Positions 1-6,209 of a stretch of DNA of 6,209 nt are shown here, piece after piece. Within the stretch, counting starts at the first letter, position 1. Each line of letters begins with the position of its first letter. The notes under the pieces are model-generated. The model saw nothing but the letters and a program-made list of their open reading frames with translations, did not search any database and had not been told where the DNA came from. Made by a program: the position numbers and the translations under genes. This DNA comes from an uncultured Porphyromonadaceae bacterium (lineage in GTDB: Bacteria > Bacteroidota > Bacteroidia > Bacteroidales > Muribaculaceae), in NCBI GenBank assembly GCA_905193485.1, contig CAJJOX010000139.1, positions 1 through 6,209 of the forward strand. The letters run 5' to 3'.

Positions 1-36
1 CCCCCCCCCCCCGCCCCCGCCGCGGCCGCCGCCCCC
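1..36. other. G/C-only low-complexity tract at the window edge, probable sequencing artefact
   Basis: The first 36 bases contain 29 C and 7 G and no A or T, opening with a run of 12 C. Read on the coding (minus) strand this is a poly-G-like tail that translates as 11 glycines and one arginine, quite unlike the mixed composition of the preceding lipoprotein sequence. Normal sequence resumes at about position 37. Poly-G decay at read ends is a known artefact of two-colour Illumina chemistry, and the position at the extreme edge fits a contig end built from such reads. A genuine glycine-rich linker is the alternative and cannot be excluded from the sequence alone. Confidence 0.7.
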
Positions 37-471
37 AGCCACTGCATTCACGCGGTTGAGCTGTCCGAGCTGGGTGGTCAGTTTCAGATTCGGGTAGTTG
101 AGCTGCATTACATCGGTAGTGTAGACAGCCACAGCTATACGCTTGTAATTACCGGCGGCATCGGCAAGTACTATAGAGCCTGTGCCGTTCCTGTAGCCGG
201 CCACATACATCGTGCCATCCTCATCAGTTTCTACACCGCAGATTTCGGGCGACAGCGAATATGCTGAATATTCGCCGGCTCCGGTAAGGGGTATGGCGTC
301 TACCGGAACGCGGTATTCGTCACCGATACGCACGCGGATTGTTTCTTCGGGGAGCTGCAGCTCGGGAGAAGAGGGAGCCGCCGGCACGTCATCGTCGTCA
401 GAGCAGGAGGTGAAGCCGGTCAATGCGGCGGCCACCATTGCAATGCTCATGAAATAATATCTGATTTTCAT
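1..471 (-). CDS. Unrecognised surface lipoprotein with Ig-like N-terminal region (3' end cut off by the window)
   Basis: This reading frame is open from the ATG at 471 to the left edge (157 codons), with no stop seen, so the C-terminus is missing. Residues 1-22 form a lipoprotein signal peptide (MKIRYYF start, hydrophobic core, then FTSC lipobox), giving a lipidated Cys23. The next residues are SDDDD, an acidic stretch typical of Bacteroidetes lipoproteins exported to the cell surface. After a Pro/Ser linker, residues about 38-118 alternate in a beta-strand pattern (TIRVRIGDEYRVPV, then GTMYVAGYRNGTGSIVL, then IAVAVYTTD) that resembles a bacterial Ig-like (BIG_2-type) domain. Residues 146-157 come from the suspect G/C tract and should not be trusted. 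The start lies 26 bases after the GH18 gene, so it is probably co-transcribed and may be another glycan-binding or accessory protein of the locus. I do not recognise the family, and the function is unknown. Confidence 0.8.
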   Translation of the reverse strand, partial: MKIRYYFMSIAMVAAALTGFTSCSDDDDVPAAPSSPELQLPEETIRVRIGDEYRVPVDAIPLTGAGEYSAYSLSPEICGVETDEDGTMYVAGYRNGTGSIVLADAAGNYKRIAVAVYTTDVMQLNYPNLKLTTQLGQLNRVNAVAGGGGRGGGGGGG

Positions 472-497
472 TTCGATTAGCTTATTGTTATGTTTGA

Positions 498-1919
498 TTA
501 CCAATCTTTTGCATATCTGTAGGGATCAACCACCACCTCATCGTCATAGAATGCGCGGGCGAGCTTGTCCATTGCGCCTTCCTGGCCGGATGCGGTGCTG
601 CGGTAGGGGTCCATTGCAAACACCATGTGGGCGCCGAATCCGTCGTTGCGCATGTTGCGCAGGGTCGATTCGGAAGCATACCAGCGGCCCTGGGCGAATT
701 CCATCGAGCAGCCGCCCATGTGTTCGCGCGGCATGCCGGGATAGCTGCCGGAAAGATCAGAGTAGGAGCTGCTGTAGTCAGGCAGACAGTAGGTGATGAA
801 CGTGCCGGGCTGTACGCCGTCGACAGCCTGTGCACGGCCGGTAGTGGAGTAGCCGTAGGCCACATTCCAGCGGCTGGGGTTAAGCTTCCAGTATTCATAG
901 GCCAGACGGCTCCATGCGGCATTGCTGCGGCTTACGAAACCGGCGGGCGGGGGTGTGATCGGCGAGCAGTATTCGTCGTCCCAGAAAATGCCGTCGAGCT
1001 GATAGGCGTCGCAGAGGGCGTTGAGTTCCTGAGCGAAAGCCTTGGCCGTTTCAGGCGCGAGGTTGGAGATGCATGCGCGGTCGTGGTTGCACATCACGCC
1101 CATGATGATCTTCATGCCGCGGTCCTGAAGCGGTTTGAGATATTTCTCGCGGTTGTCGAGCAGATGCTGCACGTTGGGGTTGGCGAAGAAGTAGACACGG
1201 CCGGTTTCGGCGTTGTAGTTGATGTTGCCGGAGAACATGACCATGGCGTCGACCATGTATTTGCCCGAATTCTTCAATGTGAAGCGCAGGTTGTTGAGCG
1301 GGTTGGTGTCGTTGACTTCCATGCAGGAGAAAATTTTGATACCCTCATGCACCTCGCCGTTCTCGTCAGTCCAGGTCTTTGCGCAATCGGGAATTGCGGT
1401 GAGATCCTTGACGAAGACGATGCGGTTTTGCGACACCGAGGCAAGATTGCCGGTCGATGTGATGTACAGAGGCACCGCATAGGTCGCATCGGCATCGAGC
1501 GAGCCGTCGGATGTCACGGTCACGGTCACGGGGGTCGATTTCACCTCACCGGCAGCGAGAGTAGCCACTCCGCCGTTGCTGAAAGCGACCATGCTTTCGG
1601 GGATGGCTTCGAAAGAGGTGTTGTTGGCTTTGTTGTATTGCTCAAGAACAGCAGGGTCGTAGGCAAATGTCACATTTTCGTCGCCGGCATGCGCAGCGGT
1701 GGCGTTGACAAAGAGATCAAGGCCGGCCGAATTGCGGAATTCCATATTGGAATGACCTGTGCTTCCATCGGCATCGGAAACATAGAGCAGCGCATCTTCC
1801 GAACCGGAAGCATCGGGAGCCTGCAGGTTGCCGATATTCACTTCATCCTTGCATGCCACGGCAGCTACAGCCACCATCGACAGGCAGAAAGAGCGTTTGA
1901 TGATATTTTTGTAATTCAT
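498..1919 (-). CDS. GH18 endo-beta-N-acetylglucosaminidase, surface lipoprotein with DUF1735 N-terminal domain
   Basis: The likely role is hydrolysis of the GlcNAc-beta-1,4-GlcNAc core of N-glycans at the cell surface, releasing the oligosaccharide for SusC/D import. The 473-residue product has a signal peptide with lipobox AVAC (Cys23) followed by KDE, a surface-export-like signal. Residues about 40-170 match the BT_3987-like N-terminal (DUF1735) beta domain, and residues about 190-460 form the GH18 barrel. The family signature DGxxDxE-type motif is LDGIFWDDEY (308-317). By family precedent E316 is the general acid and D314 the residue that orients the substrate acetamido group; the second Asp of the classical DGxDxDxE motif is Phe312, a variation I believe also occurs in close relatives. 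The strand-3 loop reads GVMCNHDRAC (274-283), and the C-terminal half has YPGMP and FGAHMVFAMDP. The mature part has eight cysteines besides Cys23, which is unusually many. The gene order places it after its binding proteins. GH18 activity is well supported; the high-mannose preference is by analogy with BT_3987. Confidence 0.93.
   Translation of the reverse strand: MNYKNIIKRSFCLSMVAVAAVACKDEVNIGNLQAPDASGSEDALLYVSDADGSTGHSNMEFRNSAGLDLFVNATAAHAGDENVTFAYDPAVLEQYNKANNTSFEAIPESMVAFSNGGVATLAAGEVKSTPVTVTVTSDGSLDADATYAVPLYITSTGNLASVSQNRIVFVKDLTAIPDCAKTWTDENGEVHEGIKIFSCMEVNDTNPLNNLRFTLKNSGKYMVDAMVMFSGNINYNAETGRVYFFANPNVQHLLDNREKYLKPLQDRGMKIIMGVMCNHDRACISNLAPETAKAFAQELNALCDAYQLDGIFWDDEYCSPITPPPAGFVSRSNAAWSRLAYEYWKLNPSRWNVAYGYSTTGRAQAVDGVQPGTFITYCLPDYSSSYSDLSGSYPGMPREHMGGCSMEFAQGRWYASESTLRNMRNDGFGAHMVFAMDPYRSTASGQEGAMDKLARAFYDDEVVVDPYRYAKDW
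1513..1530. repeat. Short in-frame tandem repeat, 3 x GTCACG
   Basis: Three perfect copies of the hexamer GTCACG lie inside the GH18 gene and encode the alternating Val-Thr run at residues 131-136, within a beta strand of the DUF1735 domain. The repeat is in frame, so a change in copy number would add or remove a VT pair without breaking the gene. It is most simply explained by the protein pattern and shared codon choice. Confidence 0.5.
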
Positions 1920-1955
1920 TGTTTAAGATCTATTAGATTTATTGTAAGCAATTGA

Positions 1956-3128
1956 TCAAGGCAGAGTGACTGCATTCCAAGTGATGTCACCGGGCTTCGA
2001 AGCTTTGCCGGGGTAGGTTTCGGGCACATACATGTCGTAGCCGTTGGCATAGTCGTGGATGGTGTTTCCGGCGCCTTCGTCAAACTTCAGATAGAGCACG
2101 AGTCCTTCGGCATCATTATCGACGCGATAGAAGTGGTTGCGCTGGGCAAGATCCTCGGGAGTGAGCACGCGGTTCCACACGCGCACTTCGCTCATGTCGC
2201 CCTGGAAGTCGCGGTTGGTGTCGTATGCATAGCCGATATAGCATGCACGGTCTTGTGAAGCAACATTCCAATTGACTGTGGTGCGACCCGAAGTCTGCGT
2301 GCTACCTTTCTTGACACCGTTGAAATATACGTTTACTTCGCCGGTATCACCGTCGTAGGTCAGAGTGACGAATGTCCATTTGCCGATTTCGAGCTGCCAT
2401 GCCGGGTCGGTGACATTGGGGCTTGCGGCAAGCTGGATCTGGTTGGAAGGAACGCCTGCGTCGCCGATGCGTATCAGCCAGTTGCCCTCAATACCGATCA
2501 AAGTGGAGAGCTGATTGGAGAAAGCATCCGGACGGAGGAGCGCTTCATAGGTGAGTTTACGCAAATTGCCGAGCATCGGGGTCTGGCCTTCGTTGACAAA
2601 GCGGAGGCATGTGCCGGTCATGTTGCCCACGGTGTTGATGAGGGCGGCACCGCGGAACACGAAGAAAGTGGTGTTGCGGCTCATGAGAGCGGGTACATCG
2701 GAGCTGACGATCGAAACCGGGAGCACATAGACGCGTGTGTCGTCGAGGCCGAACAGTCCGGAGAAGGTGATCGTGGCGTTTGACGAGGTCATTGCACCGG
2801 CTTCGATAGTGGCGGTGGCAACGTCGATTGTATAGTTCTCCTCGGGGAGCAATTCGGCATTACCGTAGATTGCTACGTATTCATCAAGCTTAGCGGGAGT
2901 CACACCATAGGTGACGTTTACATCGTAAGCTTCGGGCTGAGCCATGGAAACTCTGAGATTGCGTGTGACAACGTCGGCCTTGCCGTCGAGAAGCGTCAGC
3001 GAGACGCGGTCAACCGTCGAATCCCAGATCTTGTTGTCGTCGGCCACATTCTCGTAGTCGTCCTGACATGATGTCAGAGCTCCGAGAGAGGCAACCAGCA
3101 TGGCTGCAAGATATAATGACTTTTTCAT
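1956..3128 (-). CDS. DUF1735 and LamG domain lipoprotein, probable surface glycan-binding protein
   Basis: The 390-residue product starts with a lipoprotein signal (MKKSLYLAAM, lipobox LTSC, Cys21) followed by QDDYE, consistent with surface display. Residues about 38-160 are a BT_3987-like N-terminal (DUF1735) domain, the same type that opens the next gene. Residues about 172-330 are a LamG/concanavalin-A-like jelly roll, recognisable from WTFVTLTYDGDTGEVNVYFN (251-270) and the closing FQGDMSEVRVWNRVLTPEDL (308-327). Residues 342-360 (LVLYLKFDEGAGN and following) look like the first strand of a further LamG unit that stops at the C-terminus, or a DUF4983-like tail. No catalytic signature is visible. 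By position and architecture it should hold N-glycan or glycoprotein at the surface for the enzyme encoded 36 bases downstream; its sugar specificity cannot be read from the sequence. The start ATG has an A-rich leader (TTAAAAA) and no Shine-Dalgarno sequence, as is usual in Bacteroidetes. Confidence 0.9.
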   Translation of the reverse strand: MKKSLYLAAMLVASLGALTSCQDDYENVADDNKIWDSTVDRVSLTLLDGKADVVTRNLRVSMAQPEAYDVNVTYGVTPAKLDEYVAIYGNAELLPEENYTIDVATATIEAGAMTSSNATITFSGLFGLDDTRVYVLPVSIVSSDVPALMSRNTTFFVFRGAALINTVGNMTGTCLRFVNEGQTPMLGNLRKLTYEALLRPDAFSNQLSTLIGIEGNWLIRIGDAGVPSNQIQLAASPNVTDPAWQLEIGKWTFVTLTYDGDTGEVNVYFNGVKKGSTQTSGRTTVNWNVASQDRACYIGYAYDTNRDFQGDMSEVRVWNRVLTPEDLAQRNHFYRVDNDAEGLVLYLKFDEGAGNTIHDYANGYDMYVPETYPGKASKPGDITWNAVTLP

Positions 3129-3151
3129 TTTTTAATCGCGTTTATTTGATT

Positions 3152-4255
3152 TTACTTGATGGAGGGATTTGCAGCCTGGATCACCGCACGTACATGGGGA
3201 TAGGCAAACGTGGGGTTAAAGTAGTCGTTCTGCACGTTCTGCATGCCGACGCAAGCCACATCTACACCCATCACCCAATTGGCGAAACCGGTAAGAGCGG
3301 AAGATCCGTCGGAGAAGATGCCTGTCGTAGCGTCGTTTTCATCAGCGCTGGCATATGATGCCATCATGCCGAGGCGGTCGGCGGGCACGCCCTCCACCTG
3401 ATCCCCCGTGGGATAGGTGGTGAAGAGGCTGGAGTTGGTGGCGTTGAGGCCGTCGCGCACGAAAATCATGTTGAACTCGTTGAGAATATCCTTATCGGAG
3501 ATATTCTGGGGCTTGCCGAGGAAGTCGTATTTCAGCTCGGGGTTGCGTTTGTGCCAGTCGCGGGCAGCACCGAGGAACACGAGCTGCTGAGCCTTGTAGG
3601 CGGCAAGCTCGGCACTCTCGAGATGGTTGGAGGCTTTGCCGTCGAAAGCAAAGATCACGCCGTCGAGGTTCTTGGACTTGGCGTAGCTGAGGCTCGTGGT
3701 CAGATTTTCAAGAAGATAGTCTTCAAACACGGGATCGGCCAGCGCCTTGAGTTTCTCGGCAAGTTCGGCCTGAACAGCTTCATCGTCGGCATCTTCACGT
3801 GCAGCATATTCCAATTCGAGATCGGAACGCTGTTTGGAAAGATCCTCGCACAAAGCGGTGTGTTCGGCCTTGATTGCGTCGAAATCGATCTGATACATGA
3901 CTTCCATGCCTTTCAGTTCGCGCACTTTCTTCATGTCGTCGAGCACAATAGGATGAATCTCGCCCGGAGTCGAAAGCACAAGCACGTCGATTGAATCGGG
4001 AAGCGAAGTCAATCGCTCGCTCTGGTTCTTCGGGCCTTCGGCCGTGAGGTTGACCCATGCATACACCTTAGTGTGATCCGTCGAGCGGTAGTCACGCAGG
4101 CTTTGCAGATAAGCGGGGTAATTTTCGGCGCCTTCCACGGTCGAGTAGTTGATGTCGACGTGTTCGGGTTCTGTCCAGTCGTCGCAGGCGGTAAACGTCG
4201 AGCCGAAGGCAGCAACCATCAGTGCCGAAGCAAAATATTTGATTTTGTTATTCAT
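3152..4255 (-). CDS. GH18-fold lipoprotein with degenerate catalytic motif, probable surface glycan-binding protein
   Basis: The product has 367 residues with a lipoprotein signal and Cys24 in FTAC, followed by DDWTEPEH. From about residue 60 it follows a GH18 (BT1044-like or Endo S-like) barrel: KVYAWVNLTAEG as strand 1, IDVLVLSTPG as strand 2, MEVMYQIDFD as strand 3, and LDGVIFAFDG (197-206) as the active-site strand. In that last strand the residues matching the catalytic Asp and Glu of DGxDxDxE are Ala203 and Asp205, so normal GH18 catalysis is unlikely. Residues about 129-178, between strands 3 and 4, are a long, very charged helical stretch. The gene starts 39 bases after the SusD gene, the usual place for a surface glycan-binding protein, and the equivalent in the B. 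thetaiotaomicron high-mannose locus (BT_3985, from memory) has that role. A pipeline may label it a glycoside hydrolase; binding is the better reading, although weak activity through Asp205 cannot be excluded. Confidence 0.88.
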   Translation of the reverse strand: MNNKIKYFASALMVAAFGSTFTACDDWTEPEHVDINYSTVEGAENYPAYLQSLRDYRSTDHTKVYAWVNLTAEGPKNQSERLTSLPDSIDVLVLSTPGEIHPIVLDDMKKVRELKGMEVMYQIDFDAIKAEHTALCEDLSKQRSDLELEYAAREDADDEAVQAELAEKLKALADPVFEDYLLENLTTSLSYAKSKNLDGVIFAFDGKASNHLESAELAAYKAQQLVFLGAARDWHKRNPELKYDFLGKPQNISDKDILNEFNMIFVRDGLNATNSSLFTTYPTGDQVEGVPADRLGMMASYASADENDATTGIFSDGSSALTGFANWVMGVDVACVGMQNVQNDYFNPTFAYPHVRAVIQAANPSIK

Positions 4256-4294
4256 AGAATATGGTTCTAAAATTGATTGTTTTTGACTGTCGGA

Positions 4295-5944
4295 TTAAAG
4301 ACCCGGTTTGCAAGCCCACCAGAGTTTGGTAGCCCAGTTGTCGGGACCTTTGAGGTAGTCAGCCACGGCTTTCTGCACGTTGGCAAGGTTGTTGGTGTAT
4401 TCGGCTGAAGGATAAGGCAGACGCTGCGGGCCGCGGTTGATATCCACATCAGTCGAACCGTTGTAAGCCACCGGGATAAGGAACGGATAGCCGGTGCGAC
4501 GGTAGTCGGCCCAGGCCTCGTTGCCGAGTTTCCAGTTGGCGATCCATTTCTGGGTGATGATTTTCTGCTGTTTCTGCTCTACCGTCAGCGATTCATCCCA
4601 CTTGATGGTCACGGCGGGTATAGTGCCGTTCCAGGGATTCTGACCCGAAGGATCGAAGAACTGGGCGGGAACGGAAGTATCGTCGGCCACATAGGCTGCA
4701 TAACCGTCGGCGACACCGTAATCTTCCATCGACAGGCGAATGCCTTCGTTGTAGAACTGTTCGGCCGAACCGCCCATATCCCATCCGAATACGGCGGCGC
4801 CTTCGGCACGGAGGAAGCATACTTCCGAAGCGTTCATCCATAATGCCGGAGTGTTGCCGGGCAGGTTGATATCAGAGAAATTGATACTCCATTCGGTGTT
4901 GAAGTTGGCCCAACCGCGACGAATGCCGACATATTGTACGGAAACTCCTTCGGGAGAAGTGAGCCAGTTGCCGTCAGCGTCTTTGTAAGGCTCGGGGCGT
5001 TTGGAGAATGATGCGTCGTCGGTAGCTGATTCGGTCAGATACTTAGGCAGACGCGGGTCATGGAAGCCGTTGAGATAGCATGCGATTTCAGCACTCGGAC
5101 GCGAGTCATGAGAGTTGTACATGATGGCCGTACGCATAGAGTTTGTGCTGGTCTGATAGTTTTTCCATGTTGCATTCTGATCATTTGTTTCTATCACACC
5201 GCCGTTTGCGGGATTGACAGCCTCCTCGGCTTTCTGCTTTGCAAGAGCCGGGTTGGCGTAGGAAATACGCATAGCCAGACGAAGCTGAAGTGAATTGGCG
5301 AATCTGATCCAGTTAGTCACATCGCCACCATAAACCTTATCAACAAGCGGGCTCATGACAGAGGTCGAGTTATCAAGCAAAGTCTGACGTGCCTCGGCGA
5401 GTTCTTCAAAGAACTTGTTGTAGACTTCTTCCTGTGAGTCATAAGGAGTCTTTACGGCACCCTCGAAACCGATAGCGGAATAAGGAATCGGGCCGTAAGT
5501 ATCGGTGACGCGATCCATGGCAGCCACCTTGATTACGTTGGCCACGGCCAGAGGCACGATATCGCCGGAAGTTTCATAATAACTCTCGACCATGGAAATA
5601 TTGGTGTAGAGAGTAGATATGATCTTTGAATCCGTAAGGAACACACTTGTCCAGTTGTCCGGGGCGTTGTTGCGGACATAGGAGTTCATGAAAGGAGCGC
5701 CATCGGAGAAATATCCGCCGAGTGTGCCTCCAAGCAGACAGTCCACAAACTGTGTGCAGTTGACATCCGAGGGAGCAACGGCGCTGCAGATGTTGGTCAT
5801 CGACGACACCAAAGCGAATCCGTCGGGAGTAAGATCGCCCGGCTCAGACTGTTTGGAGTTGATGTCCAGATAATCGCCCGTACAAGCGGCGGCAGTAAAA
5901 AGGATTGCACCGCCGGCTACTATTTTATTTAATGTATGTTTCAT
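4295..5944 (-). CDS. SusD-like (SusD/RagB, SusD-like_2 type) nutrient-binding outer-membrane lipoprotein
   Basis: This is the lipoprotein lid of the SusCD importer: it binds the oligosaccharide outside the outer membrane and closes over the SusC barrel. The 549-residue product is full length for the family. The signal peptide ends in TAAAC (Cys21), followed by TGDYLDIN, the typical SusD start. Landmarks of the SusD-like_2 (PF12771) branch are RVTDTYGPIPYS (145-156), NWIRFANSLQLRLAMRI (211-227), HDPRLPKYL (295-303), EVCFLRAEGA (374-383), KWIANWKLGNEAWADYRRTG (466-485) and RLPYPSAEY (508-516). These mark the TPR-like helices and the conserved C-terminal part. The start is 12 bases after the SusC stop, so translation is probably coupled. 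There is no sign of truncation or frameshift. The ligand is not readable from the sequence; N-glycan oligosaccharide is inferred from the neighbours. Confidence 0.96.
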   Translation of the reverse strand: MKHTLNKIVAGGAILFTAAACTGDYLDINSKQSEPGDLTPDGFALVSSMTNICSAVAPSDVNCTQFVDCLLGGTLGGYFSDGAPFMNSYVRNNAPDNWTSVFLTDSKIISTLYTNISMVESYYETSGDIVPLAVANVIKVAAMDRVTDTYGPIPYSAIGFEGAVKTPYDSQEEVYNKFFEELAEARQTLLDNSTSVMSPLVDKVYGGDVTNWIRFANSLQLRLAMRISYANPALAKQKAEEAVNPANGGVIETNDQNATWKNYQTSTNSMRTAIMYNSHDSRPSAEIACYLNGFHDPRLPKYLTESATDDASFSKRPEPYKDADGNWLTSPEGVSVQYVGIRRGWANFNTEWSINFSDINLPGNTPALWMNASEVCFLRAEGAAVFGWDMGGSAEQFYNEGIRLSMEDYGVADGYAAYVADDTSVPAQFFDPSGQNPWNGTIPAVTIKWDESLTVEQKQQKIITQKWIANWKLGNEAWADYRRTGYPFLIPVAYNGSTDVDINRGPQRLPYPSAEYTNNLANVQKAVADYLKGPDNWATKLWWACKPGL

Positions 5945-5956
5945 TTTGGGCTTGGA

Positions 5957-6209
5957 TTAGAAGTTGAAGTTAACATTGAAACCGAAGCTGCGGAGCGAAG
6001 GCATCATGAAGTTGTCGATACCCTGGAAATAGTTTCCGGCAGAAGCGACTGCTTCGGGATCGTAAGGAGCTTTGTTGTAGATCATCCAGAGGTTGCGGCC
6101 CACGAGCGAAACCTTGATGTCGCAAACGCCGCCGAGCCACTTGCGCGGGATGAGGTAGCTGAGAGTAGCTTCCTGCAGACGGACGTTGGTGGCCGAGTAG
6201 GTGTAGAAC
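5957..6209 (-). CDS. SusC-like TonB-dependent outer-membrane transporter, C-terminal end only
   Basis: Only the last 83 residues and the TAA stop (5957-5959) are inside the window; the rest of the gene, usually about 1,000 residues, lies beyond the right edge. The visible part is diagnostic: TNVRLQEATLSYLIPRKWL, then KVSLVGRNLWMIYNKAPYDP, then LRSFGFNVNFNF at the end. The alternating pattern and terminal Phe are those of the last beta strands of a SusC/RagA barrel, recognised by the outer-membrane assembly machinery. It pairs with the SusD-like protein encoded 12 bases downstream to import oligosaccharide with TonB-derived energy. The plug, carboxypeptidase-D-like domain and any STN signalling domain cannot be assessed here. 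Confidence 0.95.
   Translation of the reverse strand, partial: FYTYSATNVRLQEATLSYLIPRKWLGGVCDIKVSLVGRNLWMIYNKAPYDPEAVASAGNYFQGIDNFMMPSLRSFGFNVNFNF

Noticed and set aside
212..457. A Ser-rich 81-codon plus-strand frame at the left end
   Set aside because: It lies antisense to the partial lipoprotein, which has a proper signal peptide and lipobox. Its Ser/Pro-rich translation is low complexity.
627..1955. A 442-codon open frame on the plus strand opposite almost the whole GH18 gene
   Set aside because: The translation is rich in His, Val and Gly without domain patterns, signal or sensible start context. The opposite strand carries a complete, well-recognised gene with a catalytic motif. It is a shadow of codon bias in a GC-rich gene.
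1920..1955. Small palindrome ATCTAATAGAT and an inverted TTG/CAA pair between the LamG and GH18 genes, considered as a terminator or operator
   Set aside because: The arms are only 3-5 bases and AT-rich, with no following T run. A stable hairpin is not expected, and the genes look co-transcribed.
3551..3994. A 147-codon plus-strand frame opposite the pseudo-GH18 gene
   Set aside because: It has no recognisable family, its composition mirrors the antisense of the real gene, and it lies wholly inside it.
4256..4294. The longest gap (39 bases, SusD to pseudo-GH18), considered as an internal promoter or attenuator
   Set aside because: No TAnnTTTG -7 element with a TTG -33 partner and no stem-loop is visible. 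It reads as a plain AT-rich leader.

Overview
The window looks like part of a glycan-foraging polysaccharide utilisation locus (PUL) from a Bacteroidales bacterium. The evidence is a SusC/SusD pair followed by a run of lipoproteins with BT_3987-like N-terminal (DUF1735), LamG and GH18 domains, AT-rich leaders without clear Shine-Dalgarno sequences, and acidic residues just after the lipidated cysteines. By eye the GC content of the genes is a little above 50%, higher than in typical Bacteroides. A Muribaculaceae-like gut organism would fit, but this is inference from composition only.

All six genes lie on the minus strand, so transcription runs from the right end of the window to the left. 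In that order they are: the last 83 residues of a SusC-like TonB-dependent transporter (6209-5957); a complete SusD-like_2 lipoprotein (5944-4295); a GH18-fold lipoprotein whose catalytic acidic residues are altered (4255-3152); a DUF1735 plus LamG lipoprotein (3128-1956); a DUF1735 plus GH18 endo-beta-N-acetylglucosaminidase with an intact catalytic pair (1919-498); and the first ~145 credible residues of an unrecognised lipoprotein with an Ig-like region (471 to the left edge). The gaps are 12, 39, 23, 36 and 26 bases. None contains a hairpin terminator or a Bacteroides-type TAnnTTTG -7 element, so the genes are most simply read as one operon whose promoter and regulator lie beyond the right edge.

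Together the genes describe a surface machine. The GH18 enzyme would cut the chitobiose core of N-glycans on glycoproteins, the pseudo-GH18 and LamG lipoproteins would capture the glycan, and SusD with SusC would import the released oligosaccharide. From memory, the order SusC, SusD, GH18-like binding protein, DUF1735-LamG, DUF1735-GH18 matches the high-mannose N-glycan locus BT_3983 to BT_3987 of Bacteroides thetaiotaomicron. The substrate is therefore an inference by analogy, since no mannosidase is visible here.

The points most worth a second look are the degenerate catalytic motif in the pseudo-GH18, a pair of cysteines flanking the NHD loop of the active GH18, the unknown lipoprotein at the end, and a G/C-only tract at the left edge that is probably a sequencing artefact. 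I see no RNA genes, mobile elements, CRISPR arrays or gene-free stretches over 40 bases.
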